From contig NZ_KI912613.1 in assembly GCF_000519325.1 (NCBI RefSeq), forward strand, positions 5,120,171-5,184,170: 64,000 nucleotides of DNA, given 5' to 3'. The position numbers were made by a program, and so were the translations under genes. The notes below the pieces were generated by a model. It was not told the DNA's origin. It did not search any database and saw nothing but the letters and a program-made list of their open reading frames with translations. Positions within the stretch are counted from its first letter, which is position 1. Each line of letters starts with the position of its first letter. Positions 53,503-61,779 of the stretch are shown in pieces. This DNA is from Patulibacter minatonensis DSM 18081 (GTDB lineage: Bacteria > Actinomycetota > Thermoleophilia > Solirubrobacterales > Solirubrobacteraceae).

Positions 53503-54147
53503 ATGCCGATTGCTTTCAAGGAATGGGCGGTCACGGTCCGTGCCCTCGCCGAGGGTGAGCAGCTGCTCACGCTCCGGAAGGGTGGTGTCCGGGAAGAGCA
53601 CAAGCACTTCCGGCTCGACCACGATCGTTTCTTCCTCTACCCCACCTTCGATCACCAGCGCAACGACGTCATCCGGGAGTCCCATCTCCCTGAGCTGCGT
53701 CGTGCCCTCGAGGAGGGCGTGTGGCCTGACGGCGACCCGCCCCCGACCGCGCTGACGGAGGACGGCGGCATCCCGCAGCCGGAGCGCGTGCGCATCCGTG
53801 CCTGGGCCGAGGCCGTGGCGCACTACACCGTGACGGACGCGCGCGTCGTCGAGGCGCTCTCCCCGTACTACGTGTGGACCCCCGACTACGCCGAGAAGCG
53901 GCTGAAGTGGAAGCACCGCCACCCGCTGCACGTCGTGCTGCTGCGCGCCTACCGGATCCCGCGTCCGGTGACCGTCCGCGTGCGCGACGACTTCGGCGGA
54001 TGCCGTTCGTGGCTCGAGATCCAGCGCGACCTGCCGTTCGAGGGCACCCCGGTGCTCTCCGACGACGAGTTCACCCGCGCGACGGACCAGATCGAGTCGA
54101 TCCTGGACGGTGCCGCCGAGCGCGCCGACCTGCCCGAGCTGGTCTGA
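53503..54147 (+). CDS. DUF1802 family protein
   Basis: 214 residues from the ATG at 53503. It begins AFKEWAVTVRALAEGEQLLTLRKGGVREE, the typical DUF1802 entry, followed by FFLYPTFDHQ and VWTPDYAEKRLKWK. The family is restricted to some bacteria and has no known function. An upstream ATG at 53362 would place the gene inside the hydantoinase terminator and is rejected. It is transcribed alone and ends at a very strong hairpin. Confidence 0.83.
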   Translation: MPIAFKEWAVTVRALAEGEQLLTLRKGGVREEHKHFRLDHDRFFLYPTFDHQRNDVIRESHLPELRRALEEGVWPDGDPPPTALTEDGGIPQPERVRIRAWAEAVAHYTVTDARVVEALSPYYVWTPDYAEKRLKWKHRHPLHVVLLRAYRIPRPVTVRVRDDFGGCRSWLEIQRDLPFEGTPVLSDDEFTRATDQIESILDGAAERADLPELV

Positions 54148-54191
54148 GCATCGCCGCCCGCCGCGCCTCCGGGCACGGCGGGCACCGCAGG

Positions 54192-54226
54192 ACGACGAAG
54201 GGCCGCCCATGGCGGCCCTTCGTCGT
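54192..54226. terminator. Strong bidirectional terminator, 16-bp perfect stem
   Basis: ACGACGAAGGGCCGCC and its exact complement around a CAT loop. It lies midway between the convergent DUF1802 gene (ends 54147) and the JAMM peptidase gene (ends 54324). It is the longest perfect short-loop stem I saw in the window. Confidence 0.8.
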
Positions 54227-54323
54227 TCCCGGGCTCCCGTGGGGCTCCGACCCGCGACCCGGCTGCCGGCCGCCCGGGGTGGCATACGGGGACGCACGCC
54301 CGCGTCGGGCGGGCGACGGGTCC

Positions 54324-54740
54324 TCAGTCGACGACGGTGACCGGAACCTCGGTCACCCCGCCGTCCTCGGCGATCAGGTAGCTGCGGATCTCGGGCTCCT
54401 CGCCCTTGGTCCCGATGATGAGCCACTCCACGCCGGGGAGCCGCTGGGGATCCCGGCCGAAGTTGATGTCCGTCTGCGACGGGTAGGGCTTCGAGCGCGT
54501 GTGCGAGTGGTACAGCACGCCGGCATCGGCCTCCTCGTCGTCGATCGCCATCATCGCCCGGGGGTACGACGACCCGCCGAGCTCGAAGCCGAAGACCTTC
54601 GGGCCCTGGAGCACGTTCTCGAGTTCGTGGACGCTGACGACGTCGCCGTCCTTGACCCCGAGGAGGCCACAGCACTCGTCCGGGGCGTCGCGCAGCGCGT
54701 GCGCCACGACCTGATCCAGGAGCTCCTGCGAGATCCTCAT
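54324..54740 (-). CDS. mec: JAMM/MPN+ metallopeptidase, Mec-like
   Basis: 138 residues. The JAMM zinc site is complete: Glu22, His78-Ser-His80 and Asp91 (HxHx10D; HSHTRSKPYPSQTD). In mycobacteria the equivalent Mec+ peptidase cuts the cysteine off CysO. The gene lies two places downstream of cysM on the same strand, and a CysO-like protein is encoded 5.5 kb away, supporting this role. Because that CysO ends in two residues beyond Gly-Gly, the peptidase may also mature CysO. The ATG is 46 bases after tatA. Confidence 0.9.
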   Translation of the reverse strand: MRISQELLDQVVAHALRDAPDECCGLLGVKDGDVVSVHELENVLQGPKVFGFELGGSSYPRAMMAIDDEEADAGVLYHSHTRSKPYPSQTDINFGRDPQRLPGVEWLIIGTKGEEPEIRSYLIAEDGGVTEVPVTVVD

Positions 54741-54786
54741 CGGTCCGTCCGGTCGCGATGTGCGCCCTGCGGCGCGACGTGCGCCG

Positions 54787-55089
54787 TCACGACTTGTTCG
54801 CGCCGAAGGCGTCCTGCGCCTCGCGGTCGCCGTCGGACGACGGCGCGGAAGGCTCGTCCTCGGGGTCGGGCGTCTTCGCGGCCTCGACGGGCGCCGGACG
54901 GCGGCGCGGGGCCGCGGGACGGTCGTCCTCGTCGTCCTCGTCGAACGGGTTCGCGTTCGCGAGGCTGTCCTTGAACTCCCGCATCCCCTTGCCGAGCGAC
55001 TTGCCGACCTCGGGGAGCTTCTTCGGTCCGAGCACGAGGAGCGCGATCACGAGGATCACGATCAGCTCGGGTGCGCCGATTCCGGGCAT
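54787..55089 (-). CDS. tatA: Sec-independent protein translocase TatA/TatB-type protein
   Basis: 100 residues. A single N-terminal membrane helix ([35 protein letters not shown]) with the FGxKKLPE-like hinge is diagnostic of TatA/B. The C-terminal half is acidic and proline-rich. It helps form the pore for folded exported proteins. It is five bases downstream of cysM and 46 upstream of mec, an odd partner in an otherwise cysteine-synthesis unit. No tatC is present nearby. Confidence 0.9.
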   Translation of the reverse strand: MPGIGAPELIVILVIALLVLGPKKLPEVGKSLGKGMREFKDSLANANPFDEDDEDDRPAAPRRRPAPVEAAKTPDPEDEPSAPSSDGDREAQDAFGANKS

Positions 55090-55094
55090 CTACT

Positions 55095-56063
55095 TCACCA
55101 CCAGAGTGTCGATTCGAGATCCTTGATCTCCTCGATCGGGCGGGTGTAGATGCCCGAGGAGAGGTACTTCCATCCGTCGTCGCAGACGATGAAGACGACG
55201 TTGCCCTCATCCATCTCGTTCGCGATCCGGACCGCGACGCGGGCGATGGCGCCGGAGCTGACCCCGGCGAAGAGGCCCTCCTCGTCGAGGAGCTTGCGCG
55301 TCCAGACGATCGCGTCGGAGTTCGTGACGAAGATCTTCCGGTCCAGCAGCGACAGGTCGATGATCGGCGGGATGAACCCGTCGTCCAGCGACCGGAGGCC
55401 CTGGACGGGCTCCCCCTGCATCGGCTCGGCGGCGACGATCTTGACGCGGTCGCCGAGCTCCTCCTTGAACCGGCGGCCGTTGCCCATCAGGGTGCCGCCC
55501 GTGCCGAGGCCGGCGACGAACGCGTCGACCTGGCCGTCGAGCTCGTCGAGGATCTCGACCGCCGTGCCGTTGTAGTGGGCCAGCGGGTTGGCGGGGTTGC
55601 CGTACTGGTACGGCATCACGTACGTCGGGTCGGAAGCGGCCATCTCGTTCGCCATCGCGACCGCGCCATTGCTGCCCTGGTCGCCCGGGGAGTAGACGAT
55701 CTCGGCGCCGTACATCCTCAGGAGGTCGGTGCGCTCCTGCGTGACGTTGTCGGGCATCACGACCTTGAGCCGGTAGCCCTTGCGGCGGCAGATCATCGCC
55801 AGCGCGATGCCGGTGTTTCCGGAGGTCGGCTCGAGGATGATCGAGTCCGGCCCGATCGTCCCGCGCTCCTCGGCGTCCTCGATCAGCGCCTTCGCGACGC
55901 GGTCCTTGACCGAGCCGGTCGGGTTCGCGGACTCGAGCTTGGCCCAGATCCGCACGCCGGGCTTCGGCGAGAGGCGCTTGAGCTCGATCAGCGGCGTATG
56001 ACCGATCGACTGCACGATGTCGCCGTAGCGACCCGCGCACGGCCGGTTCTCCAGAGGGGGCAT
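55095..56063 (-). CDS. cysM: CysM-type cysteine synthase (O-phosphoserine / CysO-dependent)
   Basis: 322 residues, PLP fold type II. The PLP lysine is Lys53 in NPTGSVKDR, and the PLP loop is PTSGNTGIALAM. Features like actinobacterial CysM rather than CysK are GLGTGGTLMGNGR, VAAEPMQGEPVQGLRSLDDGF and the C-terminal GWKYLSSG ... LESTLWW, which in M. tuberculosis CysM closes over the active site. A GGAGGT sequence seven bases before the ATG at 56063 favours that start over 56069 (only one base away). A TACACT hexamer lies just upstream. tatA and mec follow. Confidence 0.93.
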   Translation of the reverse strand: MPPLENRPCAGRYGDIVQSIGHTPLIELKRLSPKPGVRIWAKLESANPTGSVKDRVAKALIEDAEERGTIGPDSIILEPTSGNTGIALAMICRRKGYRLKVVMPDNVTQERTDLLRMYGAEIVYSPGDQGSNGAVAMANEMAASDPTYVMPYQYGNPANPLAHYNGTAVEILDELDGQVDAFVAGLGTGGTLMGNGRRFKEELGDRVKIVAAEPMQGEPVQGLRSLDDGFIPPIIDLSLLDRKIFVTNSDAIVWTRKLLDEEGLFAGVSSGAIARVAVRIANEMDEGNVVFIVCDDGWKYLSSGIYTRPIEEIKDLESTLWW

Positions 56064-56171
56064 CGCCATGACCTCCGAAGTGTAGCCACGGACGGGCCCG
56101 ATCCCCGCCACCGCGGACGATCCGGGCGTCGCGGCGTCCGCGCCCGTCCCAGGACGCCACCACGGGCGGTG

Positions 56172-56193
56172 GGCCCCGGGGCCGCCCGGGGCC
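56172..56193 (-). terminator. Hairpin after recQ
   Basis: GGCCCCGGG/CCCGGGGCC with loop GCCG, 14 bases after the recQ stop codon on the minus strand and before the cysM promoter. Confidence 0.55.
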
Positions 56194-56207
56194 TGCGGCC
56201 CGCCCGG

Positions 56208-58394
56208 TCAGTTCGTGGTGCTGAGGACGAGCGGGAAGACCGGTCCGGAGCCGCGGCGTCGCAGCTGGCCCCCGACCATCGCCGTCGTCCACCCGCTCTG
56301 GCGCAGGTCGTCGACGAGGAGGCACCGGCCGTCCGGGACGTCCGCCGACACCGCGAAGGCCCCGCGGACGTTCGCCGCCTGCTGGGCCGCCCCGCGCTGC
56401 CCTGCCTGCCTGGGGCGGTCCTCGCGCCGGGCGACGACCGGGTGGAAGGGGAGCTGCAGCGCGCCGGCGAGGCGTTCGGCGAGGTCGGAGACGGGATCCT
56501 GCGGGCGCCGTGACGGCACCGCGGCCAGCCACGTCGGCCGGACGCCCCAGCCCCGGACGAGGTCGGCCATCGCGGCGACGACGTCGTCCCCGACCCGCCC
56601 GGCGTCGACCTCGGCCCGGACCTGGGCGTCCCACCCGGCGTCGCCCCGCCGGGCGAGCGCGCGTCCCGGCTCGGTGCGTGCGTCCTCCGGGATCTTCTTC
56701 ATCTTCCCGCTGCCCTGCTCGGGGGCCATCCGCTTGGGGTCGAACGACACGGGACGGGAGCGCAGCGCCGTCTGCCCCGCCCGGACGAGATCGCGATCGG
56801 GCGCGTCCCCGTACTTCGGTGCCGTGCAGACGGCGCAGCGTCCGCAGTCGGCGGCGTCCGGGTCGTCGAGCTCCTCCTGCAGGGCGCGCATGAGGCAGCG
56901 GCCGTCGGCGCCGAACGCCGCCATGGCGTCCTGCTCCGCCCGCCGCAGCTGCGTCACGTGGTGGTAGCGCTCCTCGTCGTAGACCCACCCGGAACCCTCG
57001 ACGTGCCCCCACCGGCCGGAGGACCGCCAGACCGCGCCCTCGACGTCGAGCACCTTGAGCATGGACTCCAGACGGGTCAGGCCGAGGTTGACCCGGGCCT
57101 GGACCTCGCGCGTCGTCGCCCCCGCGTCGCCGGCGTCGGACAACACCTGCCGGACCTCCGCGACCCGCTCCGCGCTCGGGAACGCCTGCGTGATGAAGAA
57201 GTCCTGGATGCGGCGGTCCTCGGCACCCCGGAGCAGCACGACCTCGGCGTGGTCGACGCCGCGGCCCGCGCGGCCGACCTGCTGGTAATAGGCCACGACG
57301 GACCCGGGCGCCTGGTAGTGGACGATGAACCCGAGGTCCGGCTTGTCGTAGCCCATCCCCAGGGCGCTGGTGGCGACGACGGCCTTCACGTCGTCGCGCT
57401 GGAGCCGCTCCTCGAGCGCGATCCGGTCCTCGGACGCCTGCTGGCCCGTGTAGGCCTCGGCACCGACCCCCTGGTCCTGCAGGAACGCCGCGACCTGCTC
57501 GGCGTCCGCGACGGTCAGCGTGTAGACGATGCCCGAGCCTTCGAGCGCGTCGGGGCCCCGCAGGTGCTCGACGAGCCAGGCGAGGCGCTCGGCGGGGTGC
57601 GGCAGCTCGACGGTCTCCAGCCGCAGGCTCGTCCGCGCGAGGGACCCGCGGTAGGTGCGCAGCCCGGCGCGCGGAGCGTCCCCGTCGCCCCCCGCGGCAG
57701 CGCCCTCGTCGAGCCCGCCGTCCCCGGCGTCCGCCGCGTCGGTCGTCCCGGCGCCGACCGGGGCCGTCAGCTGCTCGACGACGTCGGCGACCACGCGGTC
57801 GTTCGCCGTCGCCGTCGTCCCCAGGACCGCGGCGTCGGCCGGCAGGTTGGCGAGGACGTCCTTGATCCGGCGGTAGTCGGGGCGGAAGTCGTGCCCCCAG
57901 TCGGAGACGCAGTGGGCCTCGTCGATCACGAGCAGGCCCGTCCGCGCGGCCACCACCGGCAGCAGCCGCTCCCGGAAGCGGTCGGCGTTCAGGCGCTCCG
58001 GGCCGATCAGCAGGAGGTCGACCTCGTCGGACTCGATCAGTCGCTCGATCGTCGACCACTCCCCCGCGTTCGTGGAGTTGATCGTGTGGGCCCGCAGCCC
58101 CATCGCCTCGGCGGCCTGGAGCTGGTTGCGCATGAGCGACAGCAGGGGCGAGACGATCAGCGTGGGCCCCGCGCCGCGGGCGCGCAGGAGCGCCGTGGCG
58201 ACGAAGTAGACCGCGCTCTTGCCCCAGCCCGTGCGCTGGACGCAGAGCACCCGCGCCCGGTCCTGCACGAGATCGCGCACGGCGTCGAGCTGGTGCTCGC
58301 GGAACACCGCGTCCGGGTCGCCGGTGAGCCGGCGCAGGCGCTCGAGCGCCTCGTCGTCGAGGGGGATGTCCGTCGCGGTGACCACGTCCTCCAT
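56208..58394 (-). CDS. recQ: RecQ-type DNA helicase fused to a phosphoribosyltransferase-like domain
   Basis: 728 residues. Helicase motifs: Walker A TGWGKS (55-60), DEAHCVSDWGHDFRPDYRR, GTTATAND, ATSALGMGYDKPD and QQVGRAGRG. The RecQ zinc site is C-x16-C-x2-C-x2-C (ending CGRCAVC). There is no HRDC domain; instead the last 220 residues look like a type I phosphoribosyltransferase, with the PRPP-type loop LLVDDLRQSGWT near residue 700. ComFC-like domains of this kind are linked to DNA uptake or repair. It unwinds DNA 3' to 5'. It ends 144 bases before cysM. Confidence 0.9.
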   Translation of the reverse strand: MEDVVTATDIPLDDEALERLRRLTGDPDAVFREHQLDAVRDLVQDRARVLCVQRTGWGKSAVYFVATALLRARGAGPTLIVSPLLSLMRNQLQAAEAMGLRAHTINSTNAGEWSTIERLIESDEVDLLLIGPERLNADRFRERLLPVVAARTGLLVIDEAHCVSDWGHDFRPDYRRIKDVLANLPADAAVLGTTATANDRVVADVVEQLTAPVGAGTTDAADAGDGGLDEGAAAGGDGDAPRAGLRTYRGSLARTSLRLETVELPHPAERLAWLVEHLRGPDALEGSGIVYTLTVADAEQVAAFLQDQGVGAEAYTGQQASEDRIALEERLQRDDVKAVVATSALGMGYDKPDLGFIVHYQAPGSVVAYYQQVGRAGRGVDHAEVVLLRGAEDRRIQDFFITQAFPSAERVAEVRQVLSDAGDAGATTREVQARVNLGLTRLESMLKVLDVEGAVWRSSGRWGHVEGSGWVYDEERYHHVTQLRRAEQDAMAAFGADGRCLMRALQEELDDPDAADCGRCAVCTAPKYGDAPDRDLVRAGQTALRSRPVSFDPKRMAPEQGSGKMKKIPEDARTEPGRALARRGDAGWDAQVRAEVDAGRVGDDVVAAMADLVRGWGVRPTWLAAVPSRRPQDPVSDLAERLAGALQLPFHPVVARREDRPRQAGQRGAAQQAANVRGAFAVSADVPDGRCLLVDDLRQSGWTTAMVGGQLRRRGSGPVFPLVLSTTN

Positions 58395-58449
58395 GCTGCC
58401 GGACGACCCGTGACGCGTGGGTGCCCGCGTGTGCCGGATCAGGACCGAC

Positions 58450-59976
58450 TCACGCGCGGACCGACGCGGGATCGGCGAAGAACGCCGCGTCCTCCTCGCC
58501 CAGCGGGGTCGCGGGGGCGTCGCCGTACAGGACCTCCCCCACGATGCCGCCCCAGTCCGCGCCCGCCCGGAGCTGCCCGAGCACGATCGCGACGACGTCG
58601 AACATCCGGCGGGTGAGCACCGCCTCGGATGGGAGCGTGAAGCGGTTGGCCTCGGCGCGCACGGCCCTCATGCGCTCGCGGGAGGCGGCGCGGTCGCGCT
58701 CCGGGCGCTCCGGCGAGTCGCCCGTCGCCCCGGGCCCGTCGTCGGGCGCCGGCGCCGCGTCGTCACCCTCCCCCTCGGGGGTCGTCCAGACCCGCGGGTC
58801 GCCCGCGTCGGGCGCGAACCGCCGCTCGCCCGGGACCGCGTACCAGCCGGCCATCGCGCGCATCAGCCGCAGCACGAGGTCGCCGTCCATGTCGGCGGCG
58901 CGCTCCGGGGGCAGGTAGCCCGTCGAGATCAGGGCGTCGCGGAGGGCGTCCGCGTCGGAGTCCCGGGTGGCGGCCGCGATGCAGCGCTCGCCGTCCAGGT
59001 AGGCCGGCGCGACGTCGCGCAGCAGCCCGAAGTCGAGGAAGCAGACCTTCCCGTCCGGGCACCGCAGGTAGTTCCCGGGATGCGGGTCCCCCAGCGCGAT
59101 CCCCTCCCGGAAGAGGAGCCCGAAGAAGAAGCGGACGACGATCTCGCCGTAGCGGTCGCGCTCGTCCTGGTCCAGCCTGCGCACCGCTTCGAACCGCTGG
59201 CCCTCGACGAACTCCGACACCAGGACGCGGCGGGTCGAGAGCTCGGTCAGGACGCGCGGGATCCGGACGAACGGGTGCCCGCGGTAGATCCGCTCGATCC
59301 GACGGTGGTTCTGGGCCTCGAGCTCGTAGTCGAGCTCCTCGGAGATGCGCTCGCGGAGCTCCTCGGCCAGCGCCTTGGCGTCGAGCCCCGGCGCGAGGCG
59401 CTTGACGAGCGGCAGCAGCAGCACCGCGTTGCGCAGGTCGGTCTCGACGGCCTCGGCGACGCCCGGGTACTGGACCTTGACGACGACGTCCTGCCCGTCG
59501 AGCGTCGTGGCGCGGTGCACCTGGCCGATCGACGCCGCGGCGAACGCGTCCTCGTCGAACGACGAGAACACGGACGAGAGGGGGCCGCCGAGCTCCTCGC
59601 GCATGAGCTTCTCGAGCTTGCGGAACGGCACCGCGGGGACGTCGTCGCGGAGCCGGGCGAGCTTGGCCTGCAGCTCTCCGCGCTGGTCCTCCGGCAACCC
59701 GTCGAACTCGACCATGGAGAGGATCTGGCCGATCTTCATGGCGGCGCCGCGCATCTGGCCGAGCTGGTCGACCAGCTGGTGGACGAGCGCCGCGGTGCGG
59801 TCGGAGCGCGCCTGGTCGGCGCGCTCGGGCGAGCGGACCTTGTTGGCGGCCCGCATGCCGGTCCAGCGGAGGCCCTGCCCGGCGACGAGGCGGCCGACCC
59901 GCGCGGTGCGGGCGACCCGGCCGGTCGGGAGCTCCCCGGCGGCTTCGGGCGAGGTGTCGGTCGGTCCGTCAGGCAC
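58450..59976 (-). CDS. ABC1/UbiB/AarF-family atypical protein kinase
   Basis: 508 residues from a GTG at 59976, six bases after a TACCCT hexamer (leaderless arrangement). Kinase-like marks: MKIGQILSM (the KxGQ motif), [32 protein letters not shown] (ExD), GDPHPGN and LDFGLLRD. The family supports quinone or lipid metabolism and binds ADP/ATP. An acidic insertion occurs near residues 395-425. Upstream start codons only extend into the structured intergenic region. Confidence 0.92.
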   Translation of the reverse strand: MPDGPTDTSPEAAGELPTGRVARTARVGRLVAGQGLRWTGMRAANKVRSPERADQARSDRTAALVHQLVDQLGQMRGAAMKIGQILSMVEFDGLPEDQRGELQAKLARLRDDVPAVPFRKLEKLMREELGGPLSSVFSSFDEDAFAAASIGQVHRATTLDGQDVVVKVQYPGVAEAVETDLRNAVLLLPLVKRLAPGLDAKALAEELRERISEELDYELEAQNHRRIERIYRGHPFVRIPRVLTELSTRRVLVSEFVEGQRFEAVRRLDQDERDRYGEIVVRFFFGLLFREGIALGDPHPGNYLRCPDGKVCFLDFGLLRDVAPAYLDGERCIAAATRDSDADALRDALISTGYLPPERAADMDGDLVLRLMRAMAGWYAVPGERRFAPDAGDPRVWTTPEGEGDDAAPAPDDGPGATGDSPERPERDRAASRERMRAVRAEANRFTLPSEAVLTRRMFDVVAIVLGQLRAGADWGGIVGEVLYGDAPATPLGEEDAAFFADPASVRA

Positions 59977-60028
59977 CCGCGGAGGGTACCCGGCGGACCT
60001 CAGCGGCACATCAGGACGGGAGACGCGA

Positions 60029-60059
60029 CCGTGGCCCGCGCGATGTGCGCGAGCCACGG
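60029..60059. repeat. Hairpin in the cysO / ABC1-kinase gap
   Basis: CCGTGGC/GCCACGG outer arms, one mismatch, then CGCGC/GCGCG around loop GATGT. It is part of the highly structured 210-base gap. Confidence 0.6.
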
Positions 60060-60072
60060 ACCGCGCCGCGAA

Positions 60073-60200
60073 GCGGGGCGGCCTGAGGCGTGCGAGGACC
60101 GAGCAGGTCGGTTCGCGCGGGCGGAGAGCCGTACTCCGTACTGCCGAGGCCCGCGCGGACCGAGATGCGAAGCGTCGGCGTGCGCCTCAGGCCGCCCCGC
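60073..60200. ncRNA. Long nested hairpin, candidate structured RNA or dispersed palindromic repeat
   Basis: Outer arms are 18 bp and perfect: GCGGGGCGGCCTGAGGCG (60073-60090) and its complement (60183-60200). The second arm includes the last codons and stop of cysO. Inside, a 15-bp arm pair (60108-60122 with 60149-60163) matches except for one position, which is a G-U wobble in plus-strand RNA and an A-C mismatch in minus-strand RNA. An inner CGGAG/CTCCG caps it. GGACCGAG occurs twice. The outer arms sit 92 bases apart. No gene on the plus strand uses it. Confidence 0.5.
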
Positions 60201-60465
60201 CGGCCATGGCGGGCAGGATCTGGAGGGTGTCGGCGTCGCCGACCGCGGTCTCCAGACCGCCGAGGACGCGGACGTCCTCGTCGTTGAGGTACACGTTGAC
60301 GAAGCGGTTCAGCTCGCCGTCGGCGCCGAAGAGCTGGCTGCCCAGCTCCTCGTGCGAGGCGACGAGGTCCTTGAGGACGTCGCCGACCGTGGCGCCGTCG
60401 GCGGACACCTGACGCTCGCCGCCGACGGACGGGCGCAGGACCGGAGGGATGCGGATGGTGGCCAT
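60187..60465 (-). CDS. cysO: CysO-like ubiquitin-fold sulfur carrier with a Gly-Gly-Ala-Ala end
   Basis: 92 residues, MoaD/ThiS fold. It closely resembles mycobacterial CysO ([37 protein letters not shown]). CysO carries sulfur as a C-terminal thiocarboxylate after adenylation of Gly-Gly. Here the chain continues two residues past Gly-Gly (GGAA, then stop), so those must be removed first. It lies 13 bases downstream of the rhodanese-ThiF gene. Its stop codon is inside an arm of a long inverted repeat. Confidence 0.93.
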   Translation of the reverse strand: MATIRIPPVLRPSVGGERQVSADGATVGDVLKDLVASHEELGSQLFGADGELNRFVNVYLNDEDVRVLGGLETAVGDADTLQILPAMAGGAA

Positions 60466-60478
60466 GAGGATCGGGACC

Positions 60479-61681
60479 CTAGCCCGCCGCGGCGCAGAAC
60501 GCCTCGTAGTCGGGGAAGACGCCCAGCTCGTCGTCGGAGATCGACGCGCGGTCGCGGGAGCACACGGGGCACTCCGGGTCCTTGCGGACCTTGACCTCGT
60601 TGAACTCGGCGGCCAGGGCGTCGTACATCAGCAGGCGGCCCTGCAGGGAGTCGCCGACGCCGATGATGAGCTTGATGACCTCGGTGGCCTGCAGCAGCCC
60701 GGCCGTGCCCGGCAGGACGCCGAGGACGCCGTTGGCGCCGCACGACGGGGCGAGCTCGGCGGGCGGCGGCACCGGGAAGAGGCAGCGGTAGCACGGGCCG
60801 GACTCGTGGCCCTCGTGCGAGCGCGTGTCGAACACGGAGAGCTGCGCCTCGAAGCCGAGGATCGCGGCCGAGACGACCGGCTTGTCCAGGCGCACCGCGG
60901 CGTCGTTGATGAGGTAGCGCGTCGGGAAGTTGTCCGTCCCGTCGACGATGACGTCGTAGCCCTTGAAGAGCTCGAGCACGGTGTCCGCGTCGAGGCGCTG
61001 CTGGTGCTGGACCACTTTGACGTCCGGGTTCAGGTCGTTGATCCGCTTGGCGGCGGACTCGACCTTCGGCGTGTCGATCGTCGACGTGCCGTGCACGACC
61101 TGGCGCTGGAGGTTCGAGAGGTCGACGACATCGTCGTCGACGATGCCGATCGTGCCGACGCCCGCGGCCGCGAGGTACAGCGCGTTCGGCGAGCCGAGCG
61201 CGCCGGCGCCGATCAGGAGCACCTTCGAGTCGATGAGCTTGATCTGGCCCTCGAGCCCGACCTCGTTGATGAGGATGTGGCGGCTGTAGCGCTCGCGCTG
61301 CTCGGCGGAGAGCGTGCGCGGGACGTCGACCTCGTAGCCACGGTCCTTCCACAGCGTGTAGCCGCCGGTCATCGACTCGACGTTCGCGTACCCGAGGTCC
61401 TCGGTCAGCGTGCGCGCGGCGAGCGCCGAGCGGTTGCCGGACGCGCAGTAGAGGACGACGCGCTTGTCGCGGTCGCCGACGGCGCCGTCGATGCGCGACT
61501 CGAGGAAGCCGCGCGGGACGTGGACGGCGCCGGGCAGCTTGCCCGCGGCGACCTCGTCGCTCTCGCGGACGTCGACCAGGACGACGTTCTCGTCCCAGAG
61601 GACGTCGTGGACCTGCGCCGGATCGACTTCCGCGATCTGGCCCTTGATCTGACGGACGAACTCCGCACCCGAGGGGGTCAT
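60479..61681 (-). CDS. moeZ: Rhodanese-ThiF/MoeB sulfur-carrier activating enzyme
   Basis: 400 residues. Residues about 12-118 are a rhodanese domain with Cys79 (LYCASGNRSA) as the persulfide site. Residues about 125-360 are an E1-like adenylation domain (LLIGAGALGSPNALYL, DDDVVDLSNLQRQ, DGTDNFPTRYLINDA), and CxxC pairs (CYRC and CPVC) bind zinc. Mycobacterial MoeZ has the reverse order (ThiF first, rhodanese last). The role is to adenylate the CysO C-terminus and transfer sulfur. cysO follows at 13 bases. The start codon overlaps a 7-residue frame (ATGA), and a TTTGTAAAG motif lies upstream. Confidence 0.92.
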   Translation of the reverse strand: MTPSGAEFVRQIKGQIAEVDPAQVHDVLWDENVVLVDVRESDEVAAGKLPGAVHVPRGFLESRIDGAVGDRDKRVVLYCASGNRSALAARTLTEDLGYANVESMTGGYTLWKDRGYEVDVPRTLSAEQRERYSRHILINEVGLEGQIKLIDSKVLLIGAGALGSPNALYLAAAGVGTIGIVDDDVVDLSNLQRQVVHGTSTIDTPKVESAAKRINDLNPDVKVVQHQQRLDADTVLELFKGYDVIVDGTDNFPTRYLINDAAVRLDKPVVSAAILGFEAQLSVFDTRSHEGHESGPCYRCLFPVPPPAELAPSCGANGVLGVLPGTAGLLQATEVIKLIIGVGDSLQGRLLMYDALAAEFNEVKVRKDPECPVCSRDRASISDDELGVFPDYEAFCAAAG

Positions 61682-61713
61682 GTCTTCACCTGAAGGTCCA
61701 TAGGGTTTCCTTG

Positions 61714-61727
61714 CTTTACAAAGTGTA
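61714..61727 (-). promoter_or_regulatory. TACACTTTGTAAAG promoter motif before moeZ
   Basis: On the minus strand TACACT (61727-61722) resembles a -10 box and runs directly into TTGTAAAG, matching the trxB upstream motif at 12 of 14 bases. CTTT-AC-AAAG forms a small inverted repeat. It lies 33 bases before the moeZ ATG in the gap shared with the divergent SCO1 gene. A 7-codon frame (ATG at 61701) ends on the moeZ start. Confidence 0.5.
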
Positions 61728-61779
61728 GCGCCCGCGCACGGCGCGGCCGACGGCGGAGAGGGACTACCCTCGAACGGCC

